DNA from: Brachynemurus nebulosus
Lineage: Eukaryota > Arthropoda > Insecta > Neuroptera > Myrmeleontidae
Assembly: GCA_035578155.1 (NCBI GenBank)
Contig: JAPWDM010000015.1
Coordinates: 11,040,209-11,104,208, forward strand
Direction of reading: 5' to 3'
DNA length: 64,000 nucleotides
Shown: in pieces, positions 22,641 to 34,129 of the stretch
How positions within the stretch are numbered: the first letter of the stretch is position 1
Layout: each line of letters starts with the position of its first letter
The notes under the pieces: generated by a model
What the model saw: only the letters and a program-made list of their open reading frames with translations
The model's database searches: none
What the model was told of the DNA's origin: nothing
Program-made: the position numbers and the translations under genes

Positions 22641-23699
22641 AGTCAAGATAAATCATATGACTTAGTGTATTGTAATAATATTTCTGGACTTATAAACTCC
22701 TTTAAAGTTAATGTGTACAAGCCAAGCGAGTGGCGTTTATTTATTGATTCATCAATTTGCAGCCTCAAGGCAATATTGTTGCATAACACAAATGTCTTAG
22801 CTCCAATACCAATAGGATACTCTACAGTTCTAAAGGAAACCTACGAGAACGTTAAAATTATTCTAGAAAAAATCGAATATTCTTCTCACAAGTGGCAAAT
22901 TTGTGGGGATCTCAAAATAATTGGTATTCTACTAGGTATGCAGAGTGGATATGTAAAGTATCCTTGCTTTTTGTGCCATTTTGACAGCAGAGATAAAAGT
23001 AACCATTACGTTAAGAAAAATTGGCCAAAACGTACAGCACTAGAACCTGGATCATCAAACGTTATTAAACAACCACTTGTTGATGAAACAAAGATTTTGA
23101 TACCGCCACTGCATCTCAAACTTGGTTTGATGAAGCAGTTCATCAAGGCCTTAGACAAGACGGGAAAGTGTTTCATGTACGTAACCCAAAAAATGGCTAA
23201 ACTCAGTGAAGCCAAGTTGGAAGCAGGAATTTTTGATGGCCCACAGATAAGATCGTTGTTCAACGATACTAATTTCACCTCGCACATGACAACTGTTGAA
23301 AAAGCTGCATGGAACAGTTTTAAACAAGTCTCCAAACATTTTCTTGGAAATCATAAAAGTCCAGACTATAAAAAGATAGTTAGTGATATGGTAAACAATT
23401 TCGGCACTCTTGGTTGCAAAATGAGTATAAAACTACATTTTCTTGATTCACATCTCGATTACTTCCCAGATAAACTCGGCGACTATAGTGAAGAACATGG
23501 AGAGAGGTGCCACCAGGACATGAGAGACATGGAAAAAATATACCAAGGAACATGGGGCGTGAATATGATGGCTGACTATTGTTGGAATTTGAAGAGAGAT
23601 ACAAAAACGGAGAGCAAAAAACGGAAGCGTAGATCAATCCGAAGATCATTCGAGAGTAAAAAAGTTCGGTATCATAAACGATCGCAAGAAGATGAATAG
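22641..23699 (+). CDS. Orphan GERxHQD-family protein, open C-terminal part
   Basis: About 352 open codons, beginning at or after an acceptor-like TTTTTTTAG and ending at TAG 23697-23699. No ATG at the left edge, so the N-terminus lies upstream or is lost. Ordered blocks: SEWRLFIDSSICSLKAILLH; CGDLKIIGILLGMQSGY; KYPCFLCHFDSR, a Cys pair like a zinc site; IPPLHLKLGLMKQFIKAL; GPQIRSLF; FLGNHKSPDYKKIV; LHFLDSHLDYFPDKLG; EEHGERCHQDMRDME; MADYCWNLKRD; then a very basic tail. The broken copy at 45235-46969 has the same order plus an N-terminal CxxC zinc region. From memory the family is abundant and uncharacterised in arthropods. Acidic residues in FIDSS, GDLK and SEEHGE suggest an RNase H-like fold. 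It may be a transposase. Confidence 0.7.
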   Translation, partial: SQDKSYDLVYCNNISGLINSFKVNVYKPSEWRLFIDSSICSLKAILLHNTNVLAPIPIGYSTVLKETYENVKIILEKIEYSSHKWQICGDLKIIGILLGMQSGYVKYPCFLCHFDSRDKSNHYVKKNWPKRTALEPGSSNVIKQPLVDETKILIPPLHLKLGLMKQFIKALDKTGKCFMYVTQKMAKLSEAKLEAGIFDGPQIRSLFNDTNFTSHMTTVEKAAWNSFKQVSKHFLGNHKSPDYKKIVSDMVNNFGTLGCKMSIKLHFLDSHLDYFPDKLGDYSEEHGERCHQDMRDMEKIYQGTWGVNMMADYCWNLKRDTKTESKKRKRRSIRRSFESKKVRYHKRSQEDE

Positions 23700-23776
23700 A
23701 TATATGCTTTATTAGATCATAAACTGTATTGTTTATTTATTTAATTTTTTAATTCAATACTACATTTTTGTTATTT

Positions 23777-23862
23777 GTGTGAGGCAAGGGGAACACACCT
23801 TAATAAAGCACCCCGAAAAGTGTGAGGCGAGGGGAACACACTCAAATAAAGCACCCCAAAGG
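23777..23862 (+). repeat. 43-bp tandem duplication
   Basis: Two units of GTGTGAGGC(A/G)AGGGGAACACAC…AATAAAGCACCCC. An ORF runs through it but has no homology I recognise. Confidence 0.85.
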
Positions 23863-24569
23863 GAACATAAGTCTGCTACGTCCACGTCGTTGTTCCTGGG
23901 TTCGGCAGAACGTAGGCAATTAAAATGGAGTAGTCATCGGCTTGTTGAAAACATTTGGTTACAACATTTAAATTTAAAAACCAAAGAAATATTTTTTCGA
24001 AAATCGGTCCATAAGATACTGATAGTTAAATATGACAGCTTAGATTCAATCAATTTGCCCATCCAAATCACATTTTCAGAATTACAGGCATATGCTCCTC
24101 ACAATCATTGGGATATGAAATAACTTATTTACGGTTAACGGTGTATGGGATTATTAAATTTTAAAGTTATGATGTTTCACGAAGATGGATTTCTGATGTT
24201 ATGTCTATTTAAAGTAAGAGCCAATTTTTGAAATTACCTATCAAGCCATTTCTGATCGATGGATTTGCAGTATTTGGGGATAATGTATCTTATTACAAAT
24301 ATAATTTTGAGTAGCTGAGTTTCAAGGTTTTTGGAGTTTTTGGTCACAGGATTACAACAACATTTATTTTCTCACGTTCTACCGATATGATGATACAGTG
24401 CAAATGTCCAGAAATACTGGCATACGCGGCTCATGATCGTTGGGTAGCGAGGTCTTGGGGTTAATGAGTATGTAAGATAACAGCTTATGGGATTTATAGG
24501 TTTTAGTGAAAAGGCTAAAATAGTGACCGGTTTTTTTTCTTTTAAGCAATAAAGGGATTAAAAATTGAA
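23863..24569. other. Low-complexity divergent repeats
   Basis: No gene supported. Phrases such as CAGGCATATGCTCCTCACAATCATTGGGAT (24086) and CTGGCATACGCGGCTCATGATCGTTGGGTA (24418) are diverged copies of one repeat with a spacing of about 330 bp. Confidence 0.5.
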
Positions 24570-25021
24570 GGGATTATTTTGGTTTTTGGACTAAAATTTG
24601 TAGGTTATGTAAAACCTTAAAGTAATAGGGGTTGATAAACCTGGAATTCAGATTCAGCGACCTCGAAAACATATAGTCAGTATGGTCAGACGTTAGATAA
24701 AATTTTTTCCATTTTTTTTGTGGATTATTCTCGTTTTTAAGCTAAAATTTTGAGGTTATGAAAAATCCTGACGTGATGAAGTTAAATAGACCTCGGAATT
24801 AAATTCAGCGACCTCGACAACATATAGTATGTATACTCAGACGTCAGATCAAATTTTTCCGATTTTTTTGTGGATTATTCTCGTTTTCAAGCTAAAATTT
24901 TGAGGTTATGAAAAATTCTGACGTGATGGAGTAAAATAAACCTCGGATTCGGATTCAGTGACCTCAAAAACATATAGTAGGTATAGTCAGACGTCAGATC
25001 AAATTTTTTCGATTTTTTTTG
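24570..25021. repeat. Minisatellite, about 3 units of 150 bp
   Basis: TGGATTATTCTCGTTTT starts units at 24721 and 24871, and the third boundary falls at 25022, giving a 150-151 bp period; a more diverged unit precedes them. Each contains GATTCAGCGACCTCGAAAACATATAG, whose inverse matches the core of the 21.4-kb minisatellite. Confidence 0.9.
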
Positions 25022-26323
25022 TGGAGCTGTGTTATCTATGGTTATGTTGACATAAATAATGTAGTAGTGTAGTACGCTGGCTGATCGACAGGCGTCCGAT
25101 AAGGAACAGTCGCTAACACACGCCTGTCTATGCAAACTCGTATCCAGATACATATACATATCAGTGATTGTACCTAAAATAAAAATATCGTTATGCTTTA
25201 TTTACACAGCATTAAAAACTCTTGGAATTTTTACATTCCAGGCGTACACTTTTCAAGTTATCTCGTTTCGTAACTGTTTGTGAAACAAACTATTAGTTAA
25301 ACTGTGGTTATACGTTCAACATTGGACTTTATATTATTGATTACGTTCAATTTTGAACATTTTCTACTACTAATTATTATTAATAAATATTACAAAATTG
25401 TGTTTGTAGTGTTATTTTGTTAATTATTCGGTGCTATTAATTATTGTTAATAAATTCAGGTATAAAATACTCAACCATAGTCAGCATCAATTTAGCTTAC
25501 AAAGGACAATTTCCAAACTGTGTGCCAATTCCGATTAAGTTTTCACCTGCATCTACTGGATTACTACTAATTGGATCTACATTATTCAAAATTTCATCGT
25601 GGAACCAAACAACTATTGGAATACAACTATCCAGAAGTTTGGTTAAAGTTTATTCCGTCCGCAATCATCACCGCATACATTTAAATAAGTACACAACTTC
25701 TTATTCTCGGATTAAACTTTTGAGTTGTGTTTGTGAATAACCTCGCCTGCATCAAATAATGGAATTTTTCGTGTGATACTGTACCTTTTTCTAATTTTCC
25801 TAACGAATTCTATTAATCTACTTAACTGTTTTTCTTTTTTTTTACTTAACTATTGCCTATTATTCTTTTTCCTTGCTGTCTATACTTTTGTAATATTGTA
25901 AGCTTTATACTAACATACCTGAACACTATTCAGAAAATTTCTTTATCATTTGCATACATGTTGTAATTAACTTGTATATTTTCTTTTAGATTTTTGTCAG
26001 TTACTAAATATTGTTCGTTTTATTTAAATTTCTATTTATCTTACCTCATACGTTAACTTTACCTTATGTTTCTACCTACTTTCTTTTCTTTCTTTTTCTA
26101 TTTTCGCATGTTTACTAGCTGACACGAACTTTATATATTTTTTTTGTAATTAATCTATCTTGTAATTAACTTGTTTTATTTTACTGTAAATCTGTAACAA
26201 GCGGTTTGAATGTTTGGGTGCACAACCTACCACGAAACAAAATAAATAAATATCCCTGAGAAATACTGAACTATTAAAAAATTTTTTAAATTTGTACCAC
26301 CTTACAACGGGAATATTTATTAA
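25022..26323. other. No supportable gene
   Basis: An ATG-less frame at 25444-25740 has Ser/Thr/Ile-rich composition without a family match. The stretch near 26180-26260 ends with AATAAATAAA-type polyadenylation signals, suggesting the 3' end of an old transcript or element on the plus strand. Confidence 0.35.
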
Positions 26324-27264
26324 CCCGGAGTGTGTATACTGGGTCTTTAAAGGAACAGTCGAAAATTAAGATTCAAATTTCTCTCTCATGAATAAAACAC
26401 GGGCTTTGGCTACCTTCCCTAAAAAATCAAGTTAGTAGTGGGGACTCAAGGTCCAATGGATACCCGGATCTGGCGGTTGACTTGCAGACGTGAGCGAGTG
26501 AAAGTTGCATTCGTTTTCTAAAAGGCTCAGTGTACACACGGCGTCAGTGTTTTCGAAGGTAAGTGAATGGTGTTATTTTTATGTTTCTCTTAGTTTTTCA
26601 GGTTTTTCTAAAGGCTAAAATAAATTATTGTATACCGTTATAATTCATTGATGGATCCACGTTAGATGACGTGGATAACGTGCACAACAGTGTAATCGCG
26701 GCTTTATTTTTTCATTTTTATTATATAAAACAAATTTTTGCTCCATTTCTTTTTTTTTTGTTTTCTTTACTTTTTTGCTTTTTCGGTTTTTTTTTATAAG
26801 TATTTAATTTCTTTTATATTTTAAATAATAAAAACTCAATTTGCGCCAAATAATTGCTGTTCTGTTTATTATGATTTGCCTATGAATATTCGCCATTTTC
26901 AGGTGCTTGAATAATTCAACTTTTTGGAGCTGATGCCAGAAAAACTGTATTCAATTGAAAGCTCATAGTATCAGCTACAAAAACCTAAAACCATTTTTTT
27001 TAATATTCCTTCATTGTAGAGTTAGGAATTTTTTTACAAAATTTTATTTTTCGTGCTTTTTGAACTATTGTTCGATTTTTCTTAATAACGTTTTTAAACT
27101 TTTGACTCTGGCAACTGCTGAACCATCTAGTAGACACTCCAAAAAAAAAACTAAGAAATTTTTGAGATTTTTTGGAAGACTAGAAAACTTCGAAAACACG
27201 ACCGTTCCTTGAAAGACCCAGTGTACACTCCGTGCTCTCGAAAATATAGTGTACACACGCCGGG
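26324..27264. mobile_element. piggyBac-like MITE
   Basis: Flanked on both sides by TTAA (26320-26323, 27265-27268). Ends CCCGGAGTGTGTATAC and inverted CCCGGCGTGTGTACAC, followed by subterminal TGGGTCTTT(A/C)AAGGAAC(A/G)GTCG on both sides. 941 bp, non-coding; the right arm has about 30 extra bases. TTAA plus CCC ends is the piggyBac signature. A further internal TCAGTGTACACACGGCG is near 26526. Confidence 0.88.
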
Positions 27265-28527
27265 TTAAATAAATTTGTTATTTAAAATTGAATTACAACT
27301 TTTATTCGTACTACCTTTTTACATTTTTAGCCAAAAAAAATTACTACCTAACAAGATATAATAGTTTTTAAAGATTGTTTTAAAATTCTTTGGTACATGT
27401 ATAATAGAGATTTAATTTTTAATTTTTATAAGTAGGGAAGAAATACTTAGTGCTGTAACAGGATGACGTTCAATTAATTCCACCTTGTGCATTTGTGCGC
27501 GTAACACGAAATGGCACACCAACGCCACCAAGCGACCGTCTAGTTAAACATCACTACATGACCACAATATGTCATGTGTCTGAATTAAGATCCAAAGTAG
27601 GGTAACTGTTGACACCTAGCGGTCAAATTTGGACACCTTTGCGAATTATAACAATCAGGTGCCTTTGTAGTTAACGATATTACCTTTAGATTTTATTTTA
27701 TACGTTTTATAAGTCATTGTGTTTGGCTATATTTTAGATTTTTGTTTTATAGGTAATTTAGGGGAAAAATGTAATTCGGCCAACAGAATTAGAGCATGGT
27801 GAAAACATTGTCATTTATGGTAACGACGCCAAGTAAAAAAGCGTTTTTGAGGGGAAATGGGGAGAGGAACATAAAATCAAAAAAGATTCCGTTGTGAACG
27901 ATGAAAATAAGAAGATGTTTTCGGTTTAAAAAAAAGAACAAATATATTTAAAATTTAGAAAAAATGAGTAAATAAATTAATAATTTCTTAAAATAAATAA
28001 ATTTAATTAAACCAAAGGAACTTAAATATATAATTGACTTTAATTAAACGTGTAATATTAAAATAAATGAAATATATAACTATGTGAGTTTTCATACGGA
28101 ATCCATTTTGTTATAAAACTTATATCAAAATCTACAAAAGCTCATACTGAATATTGTGAAATTAACACTTGAAATTCGAGTAATAAACGAGTCGGGCAAT
28201 AAATCTAACAATTATACAAATGTTTTATTATTTATAACAATTCCTCGAATCTACGTCTTTAGAAATAACAACTGACCACATGGAAATTGGAAAATAGTTC
28301 AAGTATAGAAGCGCAACAGCTCCGACCGTTTGAGTGAGTATATTATTTTGAAAAATTGAAAACACAAAGAAACTACATGCGATTTTCAAATATAAAGAAA
28401 CTATATTTATTTTGCATGTGGTATGTTGCTCTCATTATTTTTAATAATTAATAATTTCAACATTGCTTAAAATGTTTAGACAAAAAAAAATATTAGTTGT
28501 ACTATGTTTTTATTTTTGAAGTAAAAA
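27265..28527. other. AT-rich, no assignable feature
   Basis: Short open stretches only. The region is strongly AT-rich with scattered poly-A; nothing matches a family I know. Confidence 0.4.
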
Positions 28528-28609
28528 GGGTATAGCCGGGTAAGATAGGGAAAACGGCCCTTGACGCAAAATTGATTGTTTTTATAGGAAATAATACTTC
28601 TTAACCCCA
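28528..28609 (+). repeat. Isolated Spy-type terminus
   Basis: GGGTATAGCCGGGTAAGATAGG and the next 60 bases match the ends of the 9.3-kb element at 50044-59353, and AAA precedes the GGG here too. The match stops at CTTCTTAACCCCAGA; no partner end was found nearby, so it is a truncated copy. Confidence 0.8.
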
Positions 28610-28628
28610 GAACTCAGAGAGAACCCAG

Positions 28629-29075
28629 AATTCTTAGACAAAATTTTGACGAATGAAGGCACATTCAAAAAGGATGGATTTATAGATTCAAAATCTTCAT
28701 AGTTATGGAATCGAAAACCCACATTCAATTACGAGAAGAAGGGTCAGAATATAACTAAGGCTATATAAGGTAAATTTGTAAATCGGAAGATTGAACGGCG
28801 AAATAATAGGTCCTTTTAAATTGGCTGGAAATCTGGAGAAATTTATCACAATTTTTTAGAAAATTAACTCTCTGATCTTTTAGAAAATGTTCCTTTCAAC
28901 GTGGTTTCAAAATGATGGCTGTCCAGCTCGTTATGTATGTGAATTAAAAAATTTTTCAATCCAAGCTTATCTTCAAAAATGGATCGGTCGTCTTGGTCCC
29001 GTATTGTGTTTACTTCGGTTTCCGGATTTAAATCGACTAGCCTTTTTTTTACTGGCATTGCTTAAAGAAGAAAGT
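28629..29075 (+). pseudogene. DDE transposase scrap (Tc1/mariner-like)
   Basis: Heavily broken. Blocks in order: FDEGTFKKDGFIDSKSS, resembling the TDEATFxxxGxxNxHN region with the first Asp; then VPFN and a FQNDGCPARY-like stretch carrying the second Asp; then KWIGRLGP, the RWIGRxGPxxWPxRSPDL block. This is the DDE family found in many insects with FQxDGCPAHY and GPxxWP motifs. Only part of the catalytic core remains. Confidence 0.6.
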
Positions 29076-30210
29076 CTGTGCAAAACCAATAAATAATTTA
29101 AATGAGCTAAGACATCGCATTAATTAATGTGCAGTAGTACTAAAAGTAACTAAATATTGCAAAATGTGCAAGACGAATAAAAAGATCTTTTTCAAAAAGA
29201 TACCGCGCCCACATTCGATTTAGCGGTAGACAATTTGAACACATTCGTTGATTTCCAACGTTATGTTTAATTTCAAACAATATTCGTACCTACTTTAATA
29301 AATATTTTCATTCGAATTTCTATTTATTTTTAATTGTCATTATCTATCTCACTCTAACCAATATAAATCTACTACCTGTCCATTTTCTGTCTTCGGTCAT
29401 CATCTATCTTCGGTTTACGCAGGCATAAAAGTGTCTGCAAATAACTGAAATAATTTGAAAGTAATTATTGAAATAATTTCAAAATGACAATTTTTTGCAG
29501 TAAAATAGCAATATCTTTTTTTCTAAAGTAAAGCGAAGCAAATTTTAGACCATTTAGAAAACTACAATAAATGAGCTATCTTTTAACATAACTTGCCCAG
29601 GTAAAGTGATATATTTCTTTTACAGCATGAAGAAACCAACTTAGCTCATAAAAAAAAATTATTTATGAATCGGCAAAAAAGATTTATCTTTTCCAAGATT
29701 ATAGGTATATTACCTTTACTCTGGATTGTTATCTATGAAAGGACTCTTCAGGGTTGCGTAATAAAAATTAGAATTCAGACAATCTAGTCTTGCAGCTGTG
29801 ATACTCGAAAATCTGATCAAAATTGTCGATTGTCCCGAAATTCATAAAAGTGTCAATATTTTGAAAACCAGCGATATTTTACTAGACAATATTTTGATAT
29901 TCTGGTCAGGCCCGAGCTGGTCTATCATCCTTCCAAGGGATATCGTTGACTTTTGGGTTGATCGGGGTGATGGAAGGATAGATTTGTTCTGTAGTTAGTT
30001 TTTGTAGTTTTTGTTTATGAGCTTTTGTATGAAATTTGGTGGAAAACCATTGGAGACTGCCATTTGTTTAATGGTGTTGAGTTCTATTGTTCTGTCTTTA
30101 GGATCAAGTGGAATAGAAAAAGCATTTTCCATTGCTATCGGAGAATTTCGTTATTTAAATTTTTGTTCGACCTCTGCAGATTTGTAGTTATTGCGTCCCT
30201 GCTTTCCGAT
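29076..30210. other. No supportable gene
   Basis: Apart from short open frames without family features I see nothing. CTATCATCCTTCCAAGGGATATCG near 29921 and GATGGAAGGATAGA near 29968 could pair as a hairpin. Confidence 0.4.
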
Positions 30211-30306
30211 ATTAAAAATAAAAGAAAATCGCTCAGACAAGCTGCTGAATATTTGCATGTTCCCAAATCGACCTTGCATGATAAACTCAAAGGCAAATCG
30301 AAATAA
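30211..30306 (+). pseudogene. psq-type HTH remnant (pogo-like)
   Basis: IKNKRKSLRQAAEYLHVPKS, then TLHDKLKGKSK and a stop. This is the pipsqueak HTH (SxRxAAxxxGVPxSTLxxKLxG) used for DNA binding in pogo/Tigger transposases and some host factors. No DDE domain follows, so it is a fragment; a GTAG-type acceptor at about 30186 makes an exon possible. Confidence 0.6.
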
Positions 30307-31137
30307 AATTTATTTAAATCCAAAATGTTTTATTTCATCGATCAAAAGTCATTCGCAGAGGCAGATATTTATTTTAGCGAATTTTCAGATTGGAAATTCA
30401 ACTATTTTGTTAGGTCCGATTTCACCCATGTTCACAAATGAATATGACTTATATTGCGAAAAAGCACTGTCCGAATTCACCCCACTCATAGGGACAAATC
30501 CGGACACTATATAACCAAAGGAAAAAAAATGTTGCAGTATCAATTTTGACATTTTTATTATTATCCTATATGCTCGTGATATTAAAGCTTTTAATTTTGC
30601 TTTTTAGAATTTCTTAGATTAAACAGTTCATTGCCAAAAAACTGAAAATATCATCCGGATTCGCCCCAATTGACGGTATGTACACTAGCTGCAACATTTG
30701 TATCTCGATACATTTATTTTTTCTACTGAACTTTGCTTAGTTTTGTGTTGATATTTTATGTGTGTTGATCAGTAACAAAAATTTTCAAACAAAACGTTGC
30801 GTATCATTAAAGTAAATAATATTTCTAAAAAAAGGTTTTTAAGTATCCATCTTAGTTGACAAAGGCCTCTAGGCCCGGAAATAAATTTCCCAAGATTTGG
30901 AGCCGACCTCGTCGTGTGCGTGCATAACGCACTTTAATTTATTTGAAAAAACAATTACAAAAGAGCAAAAATCCCTCAGAAATGGTAAAAATTAAATAAA
31001 AAAATAAAATTATTATCTAGGACAATTTGTTATTGAGTGTTTGCACAAGGAGAGGTACCTTCCTGAAAATACCCATCAACGTTGAACATGTTTTGAAACC
31101 GTAATAAAATTTTACATTGTATCCACATTCAAATAAC
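30307..31137. other. No supportable gene
   Basis: Contains the phrases GTCCGATTTCACCC, GTCCGAATTCACCCC and CATCCGGATTCGCCCC, spaced irregularly between 30410 and 30665; meaning unclear. Ends in the CAAATAAC target copy of the MULE (31130-31137). Confidence 0.4.
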
Positions 31138-31790
31138 GATTACGTCTCCGTAGCGTACGTCTCTCATGCGTACAACTAAAATTCGTCTCTGAAGCGTACA
31201 TAAATTTATATCGCGTGTCCCAAGCGTACACTTTCCAAATAAATGACGTCATTTCAACTGGAGATATTTTATTAAATAATCAAACAATAAAAATAAATAA
31301 ATTAGTATTTTTTACATGTTATTATTTATATAATAATTTTAGTAATAGTATATTAATACAGTGATGGAAAATTGATTTATCCTTTTTTATTTTTAAAGTA
31401 GAATTATTTTTTTGTACCTTTTGTATCAGGGTTGATTAAAATTAATTTATTAATAAATATTTTTCCCGAATTTAATAGAGCTAGAATGTTATGAAAGTTT
31501 TTGTGTCAAAAAAATTTTTAATTACATTTTAGTAGTGACACGTTAGTCGCTATTAAATATATCTGTTTCTTAAGAATTAAAACATCCCCAGGGCGCTTCT
31601 TTATTGAAATTAGTAAGTCGACAATTAAAATGGGAGAAACCTAATACGATTAACAGTAATGCCTACCTGTTAATCAGAGGAACATAATATTTATTGAAAA
31701 CAAACAGAGACAGTTTTGAGTTTAAATGAGAAAAAACCCAATTTTTATGAAAACTGTACTTGATGGTATGTTGCAAAAGATGACAATAAA
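31138..31790 (+). repeat. MULE left TIR
   Basis: Pairs with 34130-34784 inverted. A shorter second copy of its inner part (CATCCCCAGGACGCTTCTTTATTGAAATTAG) follows at about 31797-31862. Confidence 0.85.
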
Positions 31791-32106
31791 TACAATACAT
31801 CCCCAGGACGCTTCTTTATTGAAATTAGTAAGCCGACCATTAAAATGGGAGAAGCCCATAATATTTTAATTGATAATATGAAGACTGGTTTTATTTTGAT
31901 TTTAATTGACAACAGATAACCACCAATTAATGATATATGTATATAAAATTTCGTAAAAATTGATTTTTCAAGACAATATGTATAATAAACGGCCCAAAAA
32001 CAAAGAGTATGTTTTATTATGAAATATTTTATTAGTTTAATATTACACTTCCCCTCACTCTTTTATCCCAGGCTTGGGACTGGGCAAAGTCATAAGGATT
32101 ATATCA

Positions 32107-32107
<1 letters not shown>

Positions 32108-32189
<82 letters not shown>
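32108..32189. repeat. (TA)n microsatellite
   Basis: About 80 bp of TA within the MULE, downstream of the transposase stop. Confidence 0.95.
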
Positions 32190-32190
<1 letters not shown>

Positions 32191-32422
32191 CATAATTAAC
32201 CTATGGCTTTGGCGGTTTAAAAGTGGCGGTTGAAACCCTTGTCAATTGGTATATCACAGTAAATTAACAATAACTAAAATAACATATAAAATCTATTAGC
32301 TAGGTATTTAAAAGCTGCTAGCGGAAGCATTTGTCATGTTAAAATAAAATATTGCAAACCGTAGTTGGGTTTTGTCATATTTAATTAGACTTTATGAAAT
32401 TAACATTTGTCGACATCAATCC

Positions 32423-33717
32423 TTAATCTATTTTAATAATGTGGCACAACGCATTAATACACTTTTCTAATTTTTTAGTTTTTTCGAACTGTTCCAGAAT
32501 GTCTTGGATTCGTTTGTCCAATTCCACATACACTTTCCTTCTTTTAATCCCACTCATTCCTAATTCCTTCGCTTTTAATGCGTGTGATATTCGTATAGAA
32601 TCTTGCTTTAAATTTTTTACAAGTAAGTAAATATTCGGCTGTTTGCAGTTAATTTCTTTATTTAATTTGGAGTGCCACCCCTCAGCTACGTTGTTTGTTC
32701 TATGCCTTTGATTGTTAATGTTTCACATATTAATTGGTATGTTCGGATTATCCATCCATTGTTCGACGAAGTAGTCCAAAAAAGTAACCAATTTTTCTTC
32801 ATCTGGCGCATTCTCCATAATCAAAAACCATGCATCTTCTACACTTTGTAATGGTAGATGTGCTAGGGCAGAGCACATTCGACATATTTTCCATATTTCA
32901 TTTTTTTCTTTATATGGCACAACAAGACCAATTTCTTGAATTTTTCGCCATAAAGACTGATTAAAATGATAATTGCAGCCGGATATTTCGGTTCCAGGGA
33001 ATTCTTTCCTCACTGCATTAATTACCGCTGCCTCGAAATCAATTTTTATTTTTCTAGGAGACCATGCACACCAAATCTTCAATTGCTGGAACAATGCGCA
33101 ATATGATGTCGTTCTTTTATCGGGCATAAATACATAAATTGCGGGATGAACATTGGTATCCGACGATGTGCTTCCACAGTCGACATGGATGGTGCACAGT
33201 TGTACAAATTGTTTCGGACAACTTTTAAATGTTCCATCTAGAAAGAATTCTTCACCAGTTTGGAGCATATGTTTAGCGTCTTGTCCGCCGAAAACAAGAA
33301 TTCTTCTCCTTTCATCGTTTATGAAATTCAACCGGAGAAAAGTTTCATCATTTGGAAGACGAAGAAAATCTTCCGTGAATTGGATATCAGTATCTCTTTC
33401 TGGATTTTGAGTCGTGCCTAATACTTCCCGTCTATCTTTACATAACCTTTTCTTTACGTTAACATACTTCGGTGTTTTTGATATTAAATCGTAACCTCTT
33501 TCATAAATATTTGACATCTCTTGTTCAAATAGTTTTGGAACAGGCACATCCACTTCTTCCCGAACTCTCTTGCGACAGGTGTCAACTGCTTTCTTTACTT
33601 CAATTTCAACTGAATCTGGCACACAAGAATGTTGGGTTGAAAATATCACTTCGTTTTCGAAGTTGGTTTTTACACTACCTTTACACTTGCTACTCTTTTG
33701 TTCCCCTTCCTGGTAGA
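32423..33717 (-). pseudogene. MULE transposase (FLYWCH-type), one nonsense codon
   Basis: The frame is open from about 33717 but lacks an ATG at its left end, so the FLYWCH zinc finger is only partly present (a KCKGSVKTNF stretch then QHSCVPD). The MULE catalytic domain follows: FLDGTFKSCPKQFVQLCTIH with the first Asp, YVFMPDKRTTSYCALFQQL, KIDFEAAVINAVRKEFP with the second Asp, and GCNYHFNQSLWRKI. A TGA at about 32723 interrupts the frame; the same frame continues with RTNNVAEGWHSKLNK, the conserved RTNNxxExxHxxLN end of MULE transposases, and stops at 32423-32425. One base change could explain the stop. Acts in the nucleus. Confidence 0.9.
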
Positions 33718-34129
33718 TAATATTTCGACAGATGAAGAATCCATCTCACTGAAATAATATGCAATGAATATCGTACAAACAAAATAAGCGAACTGAGAAA
33801 ATACTTAGGTGCAGCTTAGATTAATATACTGATAAGATTACAGTACTAACGAATCAGCGATTAGCTACACCCACTACCTAGTAAGCCAGAATTTACCAAT
33901 TAATTTGTAGGTAGTTTATGACATCTTTTGCAACATACCATCAAGTACAGTTTTCATAAAAATTGGGTTTTTTTTCATTTAAACTCAAAACTGTCATCTG
34001 TTTGTTTTCAATAAATATTATGTTCCCCTGATTAACAGGTAGGCATTACTGTTAATCGTATTAGGTTTCTCCCATTTTAATTGTCGGCTTACTAATTTCA
34101 ATAAAGAAGCGTCCTGGGGATGTATTGTA

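Noticed and set aside
23779..24123. 114-codon ORF
   Set aside because: Built on a 43-bp tandem duplication without ATG support or homology.
24570..25021. CRISPR-like array
   Set aside because: Units are continuous 150-bp tandem repeats without unique spacers, in eukaryotic DNA.
25444..25740. 98-codon ORF
   Set aside because: Low-complexity composition with no recognisable motif and no splice context I can trust.
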